A stretch of DNA of 64,000 bases from Desulforamulus reducens MI-1. Its GTDB lineage: Bacteria; Bacillota; Desulfotomaculia; Desulfotomaculales; Desulfotomaculaceae. Shown piece by piece: positions 63,155 through 64,000 of the stretch (its first letter is position 1; every line of letters begins with the position of its first letter). The translations under genes and the position numbers were made by a program. The notes below the pieces were generated by a model. It ran no database searches, was not told the DNA's origin, and saw only the letters and a program-made list of their open reading frames with translations. Location of the stretch: contig NC_009253.1 of assembly GCF_000016165.1 (NCBI RefSeq), positions 3,235,484 through 3,299,483 on the forward strand, given 5' to 3'.

Positions 63155-64000
63155 TTAATAATGATTCAAAAGAATTCTACCTTTGACACAGATAGTCTTC
63201 ACAAACTCTTCCGCACATGTTCTCTGACTAAATAGAAGTATAAATTTTGATTTTATATTGTGTCTATAACGGCTAACATGTGTCAAAAATATCTTGTCGC
63301 TTTCTTTTAGCTTATCACTATACAAATTCAATATTTGAATTGCTATTTCTTCAAATTGATGTCCCTGTCCTTTTATATGGAACAGTTTGTATAACCTATA
63401 TTTGAATAGGCTAACGCCTTTCTTTATTTCTCCTGAAACATTATTGCTATGTTGCCTATAGAGAATATATGATGATTGGTCAAATACTGTATTTCCTAAG
63501 AAAGCGCAAACCTCAAATAACCAATTATCATGATATATCTTGTTTTCTCCACCTGCCAAGCTAATCGTTTTTAAAGCTTCTTGATTAAAAACACATGTAC
63601 ATCCATATGTAAAAACTCTCGCGAAAGCTTTTTTCTGTGGTTCAAAATTACACGGCACATCAAATGCAAGTTCATTTCGTATGGTTTTCCCATCATATAA
63701 AATTAAGTTTGAAAAATACATATTGGGAAGATCTTCTGATAGCGCTCGTAATTTATCTACTGCTACATTCAGTTTATCAGGGTTCCAAATATCATCCTGA
63801 TCACAGTATGCGTAAAAAGGTGTTTTCTCTTTTTGACCATATACATATTGTGTTAGTAAATGAAAGCTGCGAGTAGCACCGACATTACTTTCTTTTAGTA
63901 AAGTAATATCATATCCATTTGATATATATTCTTCTATTATATCAACAGTATTATCTGAAGAACCGTCATCTCTGATAACAATACTAGCTATCACATTTTT
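63155..64000 (-). CDS. family 2 glycosyltransferase, N-terminus beyond the right edge
   Basis: About 280 residues visible; the N-terminus continues past 64000. GT-A fold: IRDDGSSDNTVDIIEEY (nucleotide-sugar site), AYCDQDDIWNPDKL (metal-binding DxD as DQDD) and an acceptor region with FTYGCTCVFN and YHDNWLFEVCAFLGN. This pattern is common in rhamnosyltransferase-like GT2 enzymes of O-antigen and capsule loci, which suits the adjacent rml genes. The acceptor is unknown. Confidence 0.88.
   Translation of the reverse strand, partial: KNVIASIVIRDDGSSDNTVDIIEEYISNGYDITLLKESNVGATRSFHLLTQYVYGQKEKTPFYAYCDQDDIWNPDKLNVAVDKLRALSEDLPNMYFSNLILYDGKTIRNELAFDVPCNFEPQKKAFARVFTYGCTCVFNQEALKTISLAGGENKIYHDNWLFEVCAFLGNTVFDQSSYILYRQHSNNVSGEIKKGVSLFKYRLYKLFHIKGQGHQFEEIAIQILNLYSDKLKESDKIFLTHVSRYRHNIKSKFILLFSQRTCAEEFVKTICVKGRILLNHY

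Overview
The window looks like chromosomal DNA of an anaerobic, spore-forming clostridial Firmicute of the Peptococcaceae type (Desulfotomaculum, Desulforamulus or Pelotomaculum). This is an inference from the gene set: SLH-domain surface proteins, a membrane pyrophosphatase beside secG and smpB, a single-strand glycolytic block ending in gap next to rpoN, whiA, strong AGGAGG-type ribosome sites and frequent TTG/GTG starts. No rRNA, tRNA or CRISPR array was seen. One tmRNA and one cyclic-di-GMP-I riboswitch are present.

Layout. 1-430: junction of two relics (transposase, response regulator). 0.4-6 kb: two-component system with a Met/His-rich sensor loop, an unannotated 33-residue membrane peptide and the copper ATPase CopA, a likely copper-response unit. 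6-20 kb: conserved core with ssrA, smpB, hppA, secG, eno, gpmI, tpiA, pgk, gap, rpoN, an MBL-fold hydrolase and whiA, nearly all on the minus strand. 20-30.5 kb: cell-surface region with an SGNH-like secreted protein, a c-di-GMP riboswitch before an 85-residue orphan, a membrane-anchored protein apparently starting at ATT, a CpsB-type phosphatase, two SLH proteins, a CapB/CapA tyrosine-kinase pair and galE.

30.6-40 kb is an accessory region. Small toxin, antitoxin, nuclease and efflux modules (NTase pair, phd/doc, Rpn nuclease, MNT/HEPN, a holin-like type I toxin, gdx/tetR) are separated by dispersed palindromic elements that all point the same way. A REP-associated (RAYT) transposase with its catalytic core deleted lies among them, and comM is cut by one copy. 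40-49.3 kb holds an IS21 element, an ImmA-like protease, a run of poorly known minus-strand genes (VanZ, pRiA4b ORF-3-like, a HEPN-like protein and four unknowns) and a DDE transposase.

49.5-64 kb is a surface-polysaccharide locus: UDP-glucuronate epimerase and Ugd, the CapE-CapF-CapG set for UDP-N-acetyl-L-fucosamine, a decayed second epimerase, rmlBDCA for dTDP-L-rhamnose, and a glycosyltransferase running off the right edge. A protease/membrane-protein pair and an HNH nuclease are inserted in it, again bounded by the palindromic elements. The CapA/CapB kinase and CpsB phosphatase at 22-29 kb are the likely regulators of polysaccharide assembly. The most unusual material is the one-way REP-like array with exchangeable hairpin stems, the riboswitch-controlled orphan and the ATT-start gene.
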